From NCBI GenBank assembly GCA_021234155.1, contig JAJEKV010000094.1, forward strand, positions 436,284 through 500,283: a stretch of DNA of 64,000 bases, given 5' to 3'. Each line of letters begins with the position of its first letter. Within the stretch, counting starts at the first letter, position 1. This DNA is from Isoetes taiwanensis (lineage: Eukaryota; Streptophyta; Lycopodiopsida; Isoetales; Isoetaceae). Under the pieces are notes generated by a model, which did not search any database, had not been told where the DNA came from, and worked only from the letters and a program-made list of their open reading frames with translations. A program made the position numbers and the translations under genes. This document shows, piece by piece, positions 47,110 through 58,199 of the stretch.

Positions 47110-48333
47110 TTTAATTTGGGAAAGTCATCCTTTCGAGCAATAAACTGGATCCATCTTGCATGCGCTGAGTTTTCCATGTTGATCTGCAGAGTCTGGCACT
47201 AAAACATTTTGGATCTGTAAACGGGAAAACGCGATTAAGGAAATGGGGAAAATTCATTCATGAATTTGTTTTCCAAAACGTAAACTGCTTACCTGCCATA
47301 TGTCATACGCAGGATTAAGAATATACATTGGCGTTTGAATAAAAGGGAGATGATATTGTGGCAAGAAGCACTGCAGAACATTCACAATGGCATCTTTGAA
47401 TCATTTTAGATTCTTTGTATATCACTTGCTAAAAGGAAATACCCGAGCAGCAGCCTCATGTTGGGAAATACAACTGTTTGGCAAACTTTTTCAAAGATGT
47501 TGCAAAAAACAAAAAGAACAACTTAGAAGAAGCACAATAGAAACTAAATTAATAGTTAAAAGACAAATGAGCTAAGAAATAGATAGATTAACATATAACC
47601 ATCACTATAATGGAGTTTCAAAATTTTCCGCCTTTAGATGCTTCTAGATAAAATGGTACTAAATCTCATTCACATAAACCTATGAAGTTTTCAATGCCAT
47701 TTCTAGCCAGTGGTCTGTAGCATGTGAAGCAAAATCCAACTTGAGTAGAAATGCCACTGGTTCTTCCGTAAAAGGGAGAGGAATAAAAGAAATATTGGAT
47801 AATTACCTGAAGTACGCTACTGCATGCCAACGTGATCAAGAACATACAGTAGCCTGCTGCGATAGCTAATCTCACAACAATTTGTTCATGTGAACTAACT
47901 CACCTAAGCAACAGTGCAGTGGTTCAGACTATCAGGCATCCCTCCAAGTTTAGGCCTTTGAAACTGCCATACTAATATACCAAACCTGGCCTTAAATACA
48001 GTTTTGTTTCAAGCTCCTTTAAGCTTCAATCCTTAAAGCTTGGAAATCTACATTCTATAAGAAGGAAAAAACATTTCTTACATACCTAAACTGGCGTATC
48101 ATTCTTCTCTTTTTGAGGTATTGAACTCAAGCAAGAATCTACATTTCAAGTAACAACTAATACAAACTGCAACTGCTTGTATAACAGAGCAGACGAATCC
48201 AGTGTATGAGAGACGAAGTCCAGAGCAAGCAATTTCTGCCAGCTACCTTTTTCTAAAACATCACGCTGGCAATCTTTCGGCATGACATCTTTAGCTCTAA
48301 GCTGCATGGTTTATCCACCAGAGCAACTGTGTC
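47110..48333 (-). pseudogene. Pectin acetylesterase gene fragment, three exons
   Basis: Exon near 48330-48255 encodes QLRAKDVMPKDCQRDV, resembling the LPKDC segment. Exon 47370-47293 has exact splice signals (ctgcag before, GTAAGC after) and encodes CFLPQYHLPFIQTP and MYILNPAYDIWQ, a strong match to C-F-F-P-Q...T-P-x-F-I-x-N-x-A-Y-D-x-W-Q of plant pectin acetylesterases (Notum-like hydrolases of the cell wall). After a 78-base intron, exon 47214-47110 starts IQNVLVPDSADQHGKLSACK, the expected continuation, then breaks. The catalytic GCSAGG exon and the C-terminus are missing. Introns are retained, so this is a DNA copy; it lies in a stretch rich in CTG/CAG. Confidence 0.75.
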
Positions 48334-48772
48334 CCACACAAATCATAAATAAGGTGAGATCCAACAACGAAAATACAGGTGCATCAAATGTAAAGCATGA
48401 AATAGACTCTCGTATCTGGAAAAGAAATAACATGCACCTAAATTTTTTTATTTAAAGGATAGAACGGCATGGCATAGAAGCAAACCGGCACTGAAGAACA
48501 AAAAATGGAGTTTGGCATTTTTCTGGTCTAATTCGTATTCATTCAACCCATACCTAGATTTGTTTCTTCAAAAGGGACAGCAGCATGGTGAAGACGCATT
48601 GGTCTGAAGAATGGCAAAATAGAGCTAGCTTTGAGCGGAACCCGGGATTAGTTTAATGGCCCTTCCAAATCCATGCCCCATCTATTCTTGAAGAAGCATT
48701 TTAATCTGATGCTCTGCCCAGAGACAAAAGCTACCATAAATATGTATAGCAGAATAAGGTGAAGAAAGGGCT

Positions 48773-48928
48773 ATGGCGGCAATAGCGTCCGGCGATAGCC
48801 TAAGAAAATTATCTGACGCCCTCGCTAACCCTAAGAATATGACGTGGCATAATCTCCTCCATTGGCTTCATCAAATCTGGAGCGTCCAAATTAGGGCTGG
48901 GTCCAACACTTACACAATAACATTATAA
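48773..48928 (+). CDS. Small ORF or first exon, 51 residues
   Basis: The peptide is MAAIASGDSLRKLSDALANP followed by KNMTWHNLLHWLHQIWSVQ and a short tail to a TAA at 48926. A start in ctATGGCGG context, an alanine-rich N-terminus and an amphipathic W/H/L segment look like genuine coding sequence. It may be the first exon of a lost gene. No family recognised. Confidence 0.35.
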   Translation: MAAIASGDSLRKLSDALANPKNMTWHNLLHWLHQIWSVQIRAGSNTYTITL

Positions 48929-49394
48929 TATAAGATGATTAAATCGAGCTTCTTAAGACCCAAAAGGGCATGAAGCTGAAATACAATAAAGTATCAAGTA
49001 TTGTGCAGAGTTTTTAACATAAGATGATGCTTATCTATATCGATATGAATGTCTCCAGACTCGGAGAGGATCCATCCGCCACGAGAGAAAAAGGTTAGAG
49101 TGTTCAGCCTCATGTCTCGCCTTTATTGGATCATATTGTGTGCATCAAGAAGGGTATGTTCTTCATCTTCAATCTGGCCGCCTTCACAAAACAGTAAAAT
49201 TCTTTCTCCCCTGGGATTTTCATCCATCGACCTTGTTTTAGATTCTTAGGTGATGAGAGCTGAGCCTATATCTTGCAATGACTTTCCTGGCACGTGGAGA
49301 TGTTTTCAGATAATCTTGTTCTGCGTATATTAACATTGGGTTAATCTCTGACTGATAAAACTCCATCTTTGTACCCTTTTCTTGCCACAGTTTC

Positions 49395-50860
49395 TCAATG
49401 ACCTTGGCTCCCCAACTGATCGCGGATCCCTTCGCCGTCGGTAGGCCAATTATGTTCTTCCAGTCCCCATTTATGTAACCACTCTTTTACTTCTTGGAAC
49501 CACCCTTGGCTGCTCGAGGTTTGCATTGCAAGGTGAGGAAGCCGACTCTCCTCTAGATTGCTGATCCTGTTAACATATGATAATGTTTGGCACAAAGCTT
49601 CACCTCTAAGGGAAGCATCCCCTGTCTCGCTAAAATCATTGCATAAGGCACTTGTTTTTATCCCAAGTTCTTCCCCGGCGAAGAGTTTGAGCACTCCTTC
49701 TATCTTCTCCCACATTTTGCTCGATAGAGATGGCCCCAAATTGGACAGCCCATATAGCACTACAGCTTGCACCGTGGTACGAAAAGAGCATTTTTGGAGC
49801 TTCCATCCCCGCTAAACCAGCTTTATGGCATCTTTGCAACATGCCGTGGCAGGCACGCTTTGCCTCCTCGCAATGCGTTTTCAATGCAAACCTTCTAGCT
49901 GTAATTTGAGCAGAATTCCAATCCTAGATATTTGTAAACATTAACCAATTCCAACCGCTCATTCTGATAAAAAGAAATCTGGTTTTGAGAACGTGCCACT
50001 TACCATGCATTTAGACTTGGATAAGTTCACCTTCATACATTTGTCCAGGCAAAAGAGGGCCGATTGTCTAGATATGTTTGTAACCCTTGTGAAGTTTAGA
50101 GAGAAGGACCACGCCATCTCGCATATATTAAGAGTTGGATAAGAAAGTTTCCAAGCAATGTTCCAAATTGTCCTTTGGATCTCATCCATTCTTCTAGGGA
50201 GTCAATGTAAAGCCCAAGAGCTTAGGGAGATAAGGGGCAGCCTTGTTTCACGCCACCGTGTGAACCTCATCCGTAGTTTTTCACAGAAAGTTTAGCAATT
50301 ACCTCTTCATACAATTTGGCCACAATGCCCCACGTATTCTCCGGAAGGCCTAACTCTTCCATCCTCTCTTCTAGGCCTGCTCTGGGACTGAGTCGAAAAA
50401 GCCTTCAGAAATCAATGAAAGCCATGTGCAACGATTTTTCCGGGACGCTTAGCTCTCCATTAAGACTCTGATCGAAAAATGTGATCATAAGTGCTATGAT
50501 CCTTCCCAAATCCTCGCTTGGGTGATGGTCCTCTTATCCGAGAATCAGCCCATGCAGCAATTTTCTTCTCGAGAATGCCTCCAAAGATTTTTGGAAAAAT
50601 GATGCCTACTAAGATTGTTCTCAGAAGCTCCCCGCGATCCCGCCTATCTCCCCGCTTTGTAAATAGATACTACTCGCATGTTTGCCATTGTCTAGGGAGA
50701 CCCTCCTTTGTCGCATCATTAAGAACCTTCGTGAGATATGGAATCAGCCCATCTCCTCCCCATTTTATCAATTCAAATTAAAGCCCTTCTAAATCGACCG
50801 CCTTCCCATTTGCCAATGATCGAAAGTGTACTCTTTAACCTCTGCCCTAAGTGAAAAGAT
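49395..50860 (-). pseudogene. LINE reverse transcriptase and connector
   Basis: LANGKAVDLEGL and LIKWGGDGLIPYLTKVLN (about 50815-50710), KIFGGILEKKIAAWADSRI (about 50590), GVKQGCPLSP-like (about 50245), a damaged LIYADD-like box (LIYARWRGPSL, about 50130), then VNLSKSKCMVSGT and a long thumb/connector ORF (49772-49395: YGLSNLGPSLSSKMWEKIEG). The aspartates of YADD are lost through frame errors in this copy. Confidence 0.8.
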
Positions 50861-51599
50861 CTTCTAAAATGGTGCAACCTTTCATCTTTGAAGCCCGTGG
50901 GGCATAATACAATTCCTTTGACAAATTCTAGCGCCTTTGATGTCTCCAAATTATGCCCTTCGTGGTGGCATGGCCAACTTAGACCAAAGCTTCTTGGCTT
51001 TTCTTCAAAAGCGCACTAAGGCCACTTGCCGAGTCTTGTAAAAGTCCGCCTTCTTCTTCTTTAAAGCTTTTTGTACCAATCGAGGTTTCATTTTCAGACC
51101 CTCGACGGCAATGACCTTCTCGGGCTATGAAGCATTCTTGGTCCCACCAAGACTTGGATTTCAGCGTGGGCAAGCTCGGGTTTCTCCAAAGCTTTTTCCG
51201 GCTGCATTCAGATAACTTGGGATAAGGATTGAGCATTTGGGCGCTTCCTTACGCTTTCAAGCAATCTAGACAAAGCTTGTTGGTAGGCGTCTCTTTTCAC
51301 ATAATCCAGCTTTGATTTTTGGGGCAAATTCCTTTTCCACTTTGCATTTTCGAAAACTCATATCCAAAGCAAAAAGGGACAGTACATGGTCCAACTCGTT
51401 GCTTGTCAATCGCCTTTGAGATAAGGGACTCGCTTCAGGGATCAGCGCTTAGCAGATAATCAACCGTCATCGCCTCCTTGCTAAGTAAAACATGTTGGCT
51501 TGTTAGTGCCCGGATATTTCAAATGCCATTGAGTATTTTAGATTGCGATGGAGCCAAGCTCTAACAAAGAGCTTACCCATTTGGTTTTTTATTCTGTTA

Positions 51600-52140
51600 G
51601 CCGAAGCTTCACAAATTGGGGATCATAGACTTCTTCTAACATCCGACATCCTCGGTATATTTGATACATTGCATATTTCGTGTCCTGGCATTAAAATCCC
51701 CTACTAGGACCTGTCCTTTATCTTGAAAATCTTGAATCTGCAATGTAAGAGCATGGTATGGATGGTCCGAGTCCATTCCTTCCTGTTTATACACCTTCAT
51801 ATTCAACGGCGCATAGTAGCAAGCAGCCAGGAATATTGGGTGAGATGTTCCTACTTTTATCCACATAAATTGACTCAGGTGTCTTTTTGTGCCACTCGAG
51901 ATGCTATCTCAAATTGTTTTCGGGCATACAATGCTATGCCTCCAAAACCACGACCCATGCACGAATCTTTCATATTCCATACTGCATCAACAAAGGCAAA
52001 ACCTGTCAAATCTGGTAATGAACTTGACTGGTGCTGCCATGTTTCCAGAAAAATTATAACATCTGCATTTTCCCAAATGTGTACTGTTGCATCTATTTTA
52101 GCCTGGTGTAAACCATGGATATTCCAAAGACATGACCTTT
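51600..52140 (-). pseudogene. LINE endonuclease domain
   Basis: Landmarks in order: WNIHGL, ADVIIFLETWQ (metal-binding E), GRGFGGIALYARK, then after a shift ACYYAPLN and VLVGDFNART. GDFNAR contains the catalytic aspartate and asparagine of AP-type endonucleases. It would nick target DNA to prime reverse transcription. Confidence 0.85.
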
Positions 52141-52489
52141 AGGTCTCGCTTTCCCTATTCTCGATTTTCTTCTCTTTGTTACAATGGGTGGTCCATCCAT
52201 CATAAGCGAATTTCATTAAAGTTGGAAATTTCGCGATTCCAATTTCTCGTGAAATCGCTTTCTTCCCTTTTATCACACATTTATGGCTAGATATGGCACT
52301 ATTTGCTTAAAAAGAAACCAGCTTATCATGCAAAAAACCGCTACATTTAATATAAAACAAATACGGTTTTAGTTGTCGAAGAGAACTATGGCGCCATTTA
52401 CTTGGAAAGTATGAGGAAAAGCTGCCCGAGAAACACAAAAAGCAAATATTAAATTGCCAAAAAAAGCCTCAAAGAAGCAAACAAAATGG

Positions 52490-52705
52490 CGCCGGCCGCT
52501 CCTTTAGCTTAGAAATAACCACAAAGCAAATAGCGTTGGAACGCCGATATTTGCTTTAACGCGAAAGGAAGCAATGGTGCAGCGCCGCTTATTTGCTTGA
52601 ACGGAAAGCAAGCAAATAGTGCGACGCTTATTTAAGAGCTTGTGCAAATAGTGCAAAGCCGCTTATTTGGCGTGAACGTGAAGACCAAGCAAATAGTGCT
52701 CGCGC
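52490..52705. repeat. GCGC inverted-repeat array 1
   Basis: Repeated words caaatagtgc, gcgcc and gcttatttg in both orientations (agcaaatagtgc, gccgcttatttg). Each pair could form a short hairpin. Lies just downstream of the minus-strand ParB/methylase-like relic. Confidence 0.75.
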
Positions 52706-53089
52706 CATTTTGCTATAGATAACACATATTTTCGAAGACCATGTAGATATATATATTAATAGAAATATTATATAAGATACAATTTTTCAAAACACGTAAT
52801 TTTTTTTAATAGTCATTGGCTAAGTGTTCATCGAGACTTTCTCATAATCATCCGTGTTAATTTTATCAAGGGTCAATTTGATCCCCGCTCGCTCCAGCTT
52901 TGGGCCGACGCCTCACCTTTCTCTCAGATGAGAAGCTTCTTCGTCTGCCCCTTCTCGAGATTCACCATCTTGCAAAGTCAAGACTTCCCGCTGGCATGCT
53001 GGTCAATGGCCTTTGGGTCAAGCCGGGGTACATGACGCTCTCGACCCTACCTGTAATGCCCGCCACGATTTCATCTTTCCTAACTCATG

Positions 53090-54345
53090 CTCAGATGTCA
53101 CAATCCGATTCTTCCTACATGAAGGGATGCCCTAGAGAAGGCTCCACCGTAGAAGAAATCTAGTACAATGTTACCTTGAGGGCAGAGCTTATCAACAAGG
53201 TAGAACGCAGCTTGCAGGACCAATCTGTTTATGCACCGATATATTCTCCTCCATACCCCTCGCCAACTCCACTTAAACCCTGCCTTGCATGAGTTTTTTA
53301 GCCATAACATCGCCTCACTTCCGGCATGCTTCCTTTAGGAATAGGAGGAATTTATGGAGCTTTCTAGGATGGTCGCCAAATAGCCTAAGGTCCGTGTCTT
53401 CGCCGCTCTCCGCCTCAGCGTCGAAATCCTCAGAAGCAAATAGAAGAGCTTGTGGCTCTTTGATTCCCTCGAACCACCGTAGCTCCGTGCTCTTCTTCAT
53501 AGATTCCTACAAACACTCTAGACCCGATTCTAGTCTTTCAAGCGACCGGCAAATAGTAAGTTATGTTCCGCCCGACGAAACATAGAATCCAAGATGTCTC
53601 TTGGTCTCGCCATCCGTGAGACATTATTGAAGAACGCTGTTACAGCCTCACTTTTCCAAGCCGAGTAAGCCGCCTTGCATCTAAACATATCATGCCGGCA
53701 GTAGAACCGCACGCTCGCTCGAATCCCCCCAGTGACATGCTCCACAAACCATCTTGGCGTGGCCTTTTCTCGCTTTCAGTCAAGGATTTTTCAATGGACC
53801 TGGCCAAGGAGAATGGCATGTTACCATGAACTCCCCTTTTGAGTATTCCTTCCTGCACTCCACTTATGGTGGCATACCCCAAAACCGTAAGTGCTTAATC
53901 CGAGAAGTGGTCTCGTGGCTTTCCTTAGGTCCTCTCGAATTTCTTGTACTTAGTGCCAATCTGACCGCAATGAAGTGCGATCTCCTTCTTCATGTAAGCA
54001 AGTACTCTTAAGTTCTCATACCGCCTTGAAGAAATTATCGCTTTTGTAATCTGAGGTGACTTTGACGATATATCCCCGCTTAAAGTTTCTTCGAGGACCT
54101 TTCTACAATCATCATAGTCCAAGCCCCTCATGCATCTAAGGTAGTTGTCACCGGCAATCTTTTGTCTTTAGCAAAATTGATTACTATAGCTTGACCCCTC
54201 GTTGTCCTTAGTTCTCCCTTCCTCCATTTGTTCCACATCCGGGCGAAGAGTGCATAGACATCATCCGGCATGAAGACAAACCGATTGACATCCTTCGTGT
54301 GTTTGCCCCTCTAATCTTGTCTCCATTTCAAGGTAGTGCCGCAAG
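53090..54345 (-). pseudogene. Downstream part of the ParB/methylase-like gene, with DNA-methylase-like motif
   Basis: Overlapping minus ORFs cover most of this interval. 54131-53925 encodes GLDYDDCRKVLEETLSGDIS. 53882-53530 holds MPFSLARSIEKSLTESEKRP and, in a second frame, SEAVTAFFNNVSRMARPRDI. 53310-53115 holds YLVDKLCPQGNIVLDFFYGG followed by AFSRASLHVGR. The last resembles motif I of N4/N6 DNA methyltransferases (pGd-V-L-D-x-F-x-G-s-G-x-x-x-x-A-a-l-x-x-G-R), although the second glycine pattern is GG rather than GxG. I find no D/S-P-P-Y/W box. In beta-class enzymes motif I comes C-terminal, which fits the order here. Function is inference. Confidence 0.45.
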
Positions 54346-54374
54346 AGAGTCGGGCATTTTAGAATTTCAAATGT

Positions 54375-54535
54375 TGCTATTTACATCTAATGGCGCAATG
54401 CGCTTATTTGAATTGAAATGGCGCAAGGCTTATTTGAATCGAAATGGCGCAAAAAAGCGCCATTTGATCGAAATGGCGCAGTGCTTTTGATTTACATCAA
54501 ATAGCGCAGCTGCCATTTCGATAAAATGAATGGGT
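54375..54535. repeat. GCGC inverted-repeat array 2, inside a likely intron
   Basis: Six or more aaatggcgca / gcgccattt words in both orientations, e.g. gaaatggcgcaaaaaagcgccatttgatcg. It sits directly downstream of the AAG/GTATGT donor at 54554/54553 of the minus-strand gene. Confidence 0.85.
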
Positions 54536-54553
54536 AAGGAGACGAAAACATAC

Positions 54554-55175
54554 CTTGTACTCGCACTTCTTGATCGCCCTTACCAAATAGGGCTGGTCTT
54601 CCGCGATTCCCGGTAATCGCTATAAGATGGTGGATCTGATCCACATATGGTTCCTTGAAGACAGCTTTGCTACTATATCATTCACATCCACACCGAAATA
54701 AGAAGGTCCGTGTCACCGATCTCTCCGTAAAGAACTCGCGATATTCTATAGACATAGATCTTGCCGAGCTCAGCCTAGCATCCTCTCGTCCCCAACTTAT
54801 CGCATTACACGAGCCGAAAGCAAAGAAATGACCGAATGATTACCATTGATAATATAAAATCTTTTCCGAATCAAGTCAGATTCCTGTGACCAGCTCAGCA
54901 ACTCCTTTGTATCCGGATCAAAGGGCACTACATCTCATCGGAGTGAATACCGGTGTGGATCCTCAAAGAAATGATTTGCGTAGCCTCCTAACATGCTCGG
55001 GGTTAATAACCCTGGCGGTCATATTAGGTGGGGCCTCTTCTAGATCCCAGATAGATATTCTTCTGGTGTATGTGACTCCAAGGGGGAACATGTGGCCGTG
55101 CTTTTGTATTTTCTTTAGTGTTTCCTCTGCCATTTCTTCTTCTTCGTCACGGTCCATCTTTAGTTCCTCGGGCAC
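54554..55175 (-). pseudogene. ParB/Srx-like domain exon of a plant gene
   Basis: The minus strand encodes MFPLGVTYTRRISIWDLEEA, then NMTARVINPEHVRRLRKSF, then after shifts VVPFDPDTKELLSW and RFYIINGNHSV, and ends KKCEYK at an AAG/GTATGT splice donor. The order (A-R-x-I-x-P-x-H-V-x-x-L-x-x-S, then I-I-N-G-N-H) parallels ParB N-terminal/sulfiredoxin-fold domains (R-x-D-x-x-x-i-x-x-L-x-x-S-I, then i-x-G-x-x-R), with N-G-N-H-S in place of G-G-H-R-R. Bacterial and phage ParB-like domains are often fused to DNA methylases, and a methylase-like motif lies downstream. The peptide is unknown to me in plants. Confidence 0.5.
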
Positions 55176-55465
55176 TTCAAGATCTGCAATCTTTTGTAAT
55201 TTCCTTTGCCCTTATCTCTGCTTTGGTTTGTGGCTTTCTCTTTGCTGGAGTGCTATCTCGGCCGTGGATGCTACATTTCTTATGTGCTTTGTAGCCTCCT
55301 TATTGTCACTAATAGTGCGGGTTACTATCGTGAGCTTTTCATCAAGAAGCTTTCGTGACTTCACTTGAGAATCATGTTTGTGAGCCTCGCCTCATCCCTC
55401 TTCTCATCCCTATGTCCCTCCCCTTCTCAACTTCGCCCTTCTTCTTGTTCTCAGATCCCCGTACA

Positions 55466-56140
55466 TCACCACCTCCACTGCTTTTGTTCCTTTGCCGCCT
55501 TTGGTGGCATTTTTAATTTTACACCTTTTCTCTCAGATTCTCCCAAAGAGCCATCCGGCCGTCCATTATCGGGCCGCATAAGTTGTTTCGAGAGCTTCGC
55601 TTTTACAATGTAGGACACGGGAGTTTTTGACATGTCCATGGCCGCCGCATGTATCATCAATCCTTTGAGGATCTCTACCGCGCCTTTGATATCCGCTGCT
55701 CTCGACTCATAAGATGGCAGCGCCAACCTTTTTTCTTGGCCGATGCTGCTTGGTCCTTCATGCCGACTCCATCATTGCAAGCTCGTGAGTAATCGCCAAT
55801 CCATGCAATAGAGATCAATGCCGCCACTCGACCGATCTTCCATCAGGTAACCAAGAAAGTCAAGTCTTCCTTGTTTCTTTTTGACTTCTCTCATGTTGAC
55901 AATGATGCCCATCCGGGCCACTCTGCTGAGGCTCCTTCTTCAATTGCACTGATTTGACAAGGAGGCAAAGTTCTCGCTTCTTGTCTCCCCTTTGGTTGGG
56001 TCTACGCCACCAAGGGTATGGCTCTAACGATCTCCATACACCAAGACCTTCCAAATGAGGACTATGCTCCTCAAGTCACCACGCTCCATTTCTTCTACAA
56101 GACCAGCCACCAAGCAGGTAAGCATGGTGAGAGAAATGGC
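55466..56140 (-). pseudogene. N-terminal part of the ParB/methylase-like gene
   Basis: From high to low coordinates: GLVEEMERGDLRSIVLIWKV, MGIIVNMREVKKKQGRLDFL, then ORF 55726-55466 (AADIKGAVEILKGLMIHAAA). A linker, ISDNKEATKHI/STAEIALQQRES-like in broken frames (55345-55200), leads to the ParB-like exon. Soluble, charged composition. An acceptor-like pyrimidine stretch lies beyond 56110. No known domain in this part. Confidence 0.35.
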
Positions 56141-56159
56141 ATGTGCTAGAAAGTTAAAA

Positions 56160-56560
56160 CAGTAAACGGTATTTAGATTAAATGGCGCAATTTAGATCTG
56201 TAAAATGGCGCACTGGGCCATTTATTTAGCTTTTTATATAATAGAGCAAATGGCGCAGTGCTTATTTAGACTAAAATGGCGCAAATGGGCCATTTTGAAG
56301 GGGACGAAGGGACCCATAAAGAGCTTAATTAAAGCCTAGTTTAGCGCCATTTAGTTTAAATGGCGACTGCGCTACTATTTAGTCTAAAATGGCGCAGTGC
56401 CATTTGCTCTTTTATGGGTCCGCTTCTACAAGAATATTAACAGACATTATAGAAATGGCGCTACCCATTTCACAAACTATAGGAGGAAAAGGTCGCTACA
56501 AACCCACCCTTCTTCCTAATGAAATGGCGCCCGCGCGCCCATTTCAGCTTACCTAAGACA
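56160..56560. repeat. GCGC inverted-repeat array 3
   Basis: About ten aaatggcgc / gcgccattt words in both orientations between 56160 and 56560, often paired around gcagtgc. Located at the 5' side of the minus-strand gene, probably intron or leader. Confidence 0.85.
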
Positions 56561-57415
56561 CTACACTTCAGCTACCTAAGACACTACCTAAGAAACAACA
56601 GATACTAACCTCGAAGCCCGCTCCCCGGATTTTGATCAAGATTGCGCCATTGTATAAAAGTATAAAAGTACACTAACCGTATAAATCCTACTCCACTTTT
56701 TTTTCCGAAAGCCCCCTGATCAACAAAGCGCCAGAGAGAGAAGATGGTTGAATAGGAGAGAGAATGTGCAAGGGCGCTTAGGCGCCAGGGGCGCTAAGGC
56801 TAAGGCGAAGGCTAAGGCTAAGGCTGAGGCGAGAAAAGAACAATGAAATTGAAAATGAAAATTGACTGAAAGAAAAGAAAAGAAAAGTCTGGGAAAGAAA
56901 AGAAAACCAATTTTACCCGCCTCGCCTCTTCAAATTTATACTGTCATTCCGCCTCGAAATTTTGAAAATTTCGATTTTTCCCCCCCAAGTCCGCTCTCTA
57001 CAAATTTTAAAAATTTTGAATTTTCCCCGCCAACCGCTTTCTCCCGCCGCTCACCATTATAAATCTTAGGTAGTTTAAGTCATTCCGCCAAGACGCCAGA
57101 AACCCGCCTACTACCAAATTTGAAATTTGAATTTGCCCGCCTGTATTTTGAACTTTGAATTTGCCCGCCGCCCACTTCATAATGGGCGCTTTTCACCGCT
57201 CATTGCCGTGAGGCGCATATGGTCATTAGAAGGCGCTATACTCGACCCGACGGCTATGCATTTTATGCACCTCGCCCCTCGCTTTCAATATTCGTGAGGT
57301 TTTGCGCTTTTGAGATCTCTTTTTGGTCGAAAGCAGGGCTTTTCTCCGACGCCTATTCCGCCTTTAGACGCTTGGTTCCTTAGTCGATAGCAAAGAGCTT
57401 TGCCGCCTTGGCCGC
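56561..57415. other. GC-word-rich non-coding DNA
   Basis: Includes an (aaggct)n/gcgctaagg minisatellite at about 56775-56835 and repeated tttgaattttcccgcc words (56950-57180). ggcgc words are frequent throughout. Could contain the promoter of the minus-strand gene, but no clear TATA box is assigned. Confidence 0.4.
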
Positions 57416-57419
57416 TTGT

Positions 57420-57615
57420 CTTTTTTTGTACCGCTTAGCCCTTGTCTTCATTCTTCAGCGCGCAGCTTTCGTTTCTTAGGGCGCCGGCTTCATTCTTCAG
57501 CGCTATTTCATTCCAGTGGCGCCGCCTTCATTTTTCAGCGCTTTGTCCAGATTCTCCAAGCGCTTGTCCGCATTGTCAAGATTATTCAGCGCTTGACCAA
57601 ATTCTTCAGCGCATT
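57420..57615. repeat. ttcttcagcgc minisatellite
   Basis: Imperfect units of about 30 bases centred on ttcttcagcgc recur about six times. ORFs across it (FFSA.SF/HSSARS) are artefacts of this repeat. Confidence 0.8.
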
Positions 57616-57844
57616 CTCCTCGATATGGCGATCCTAATCGCCAATGACGCCCGTGTTAGAGGCTATTCAGTTCTAGTAAAATGTTTTAGTATGTTTAATG
57701 TAGGATGTAGGATGTTAAATATTTTAATATGTTTAAGGGTAGATCTTCTCTATCTTGTTCAAGAGATAAGTTCTCAACAATTGATGTCTTGTCAATCTTG
57801 TAGTAATAGAAATCCATAACTCTAGCTATTAGATATAGCATTTA

Positions 57845-58110
57845 GAATAAAGATGCCATTTACCGTCAATGGGCCATTTTCCTTGAATGGAGCAAATAAA
57901 ATTCCTTGAAATGGAGCACCGCGCTTATTTCCCTTTAAAATGACGCAAATATTTAATGGGAAATGGCGCAAATGCCCATTTCAAGGGAATGGCGCAAATG
58001 CTCCATTTCAAGGAAAATGGCCTATTGATTGTAAATGGCGCAAATTCGCGCCATTTCAAGGTAAATGAGCGCGATCAAGGCCATTTCAGAAATGGAGCAC
58101 CGCTACCATT
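57845..58110. repeat. GCGC inverted-repeat array 4
   Basis: aaatggcgcaaatgcccatttcaagg and its inverted relatives recur about ten times. The same word family as arrays 1-3. Confidence 0.85.
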
Positions 58111-58199
58111 TGTCTCATGTCGTATAATTTCTTTCACATTTTCGCTTATTTTCACTAAGTATATGTCATCGAGGGTTGCATGTCTCTAACAAGTATATA

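Larger units (their letters stand above)
48915..52200 (-). mobile_element. Non-LTR retrotransposon (LINE), minus strand, near full ORF2
   Basis: ORF2 starts about 52200 (MDGPPIVTKRRKSR) and reaches WNIHGLHQAKID after one lost base. Endonuclease, reverse transcriptase and a C-terminal finger (ERILLFCEGGQIEDEEHTLL-like, about 49190-49130, in shifted frames) come in the expected order. The 3' end around 48915-48990 has cccttttgggtctta, resembling the hairpin of the other LINE ends. It keeps far more CTG/CAG than the 4-44 kb part, yet still has frame breaks. Confidence 0.85.

Noticed and set aside
47666-47875. Signal-peptide start (MRLAIAAGYCMFLITLACSS) as the first exon of the pectin acetylesterase
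   Set aside because: It lies between the MPKDC exon (48.3 kb) and the WQ exon (47.3 kb), which is the wrong order for an N-terminus; it is probably intron sequence.
50518-50781. Plus-strand ORF inside the minus-strand LINE
   Set aside because: It is the antisense shadow of the reverse transcriptase.
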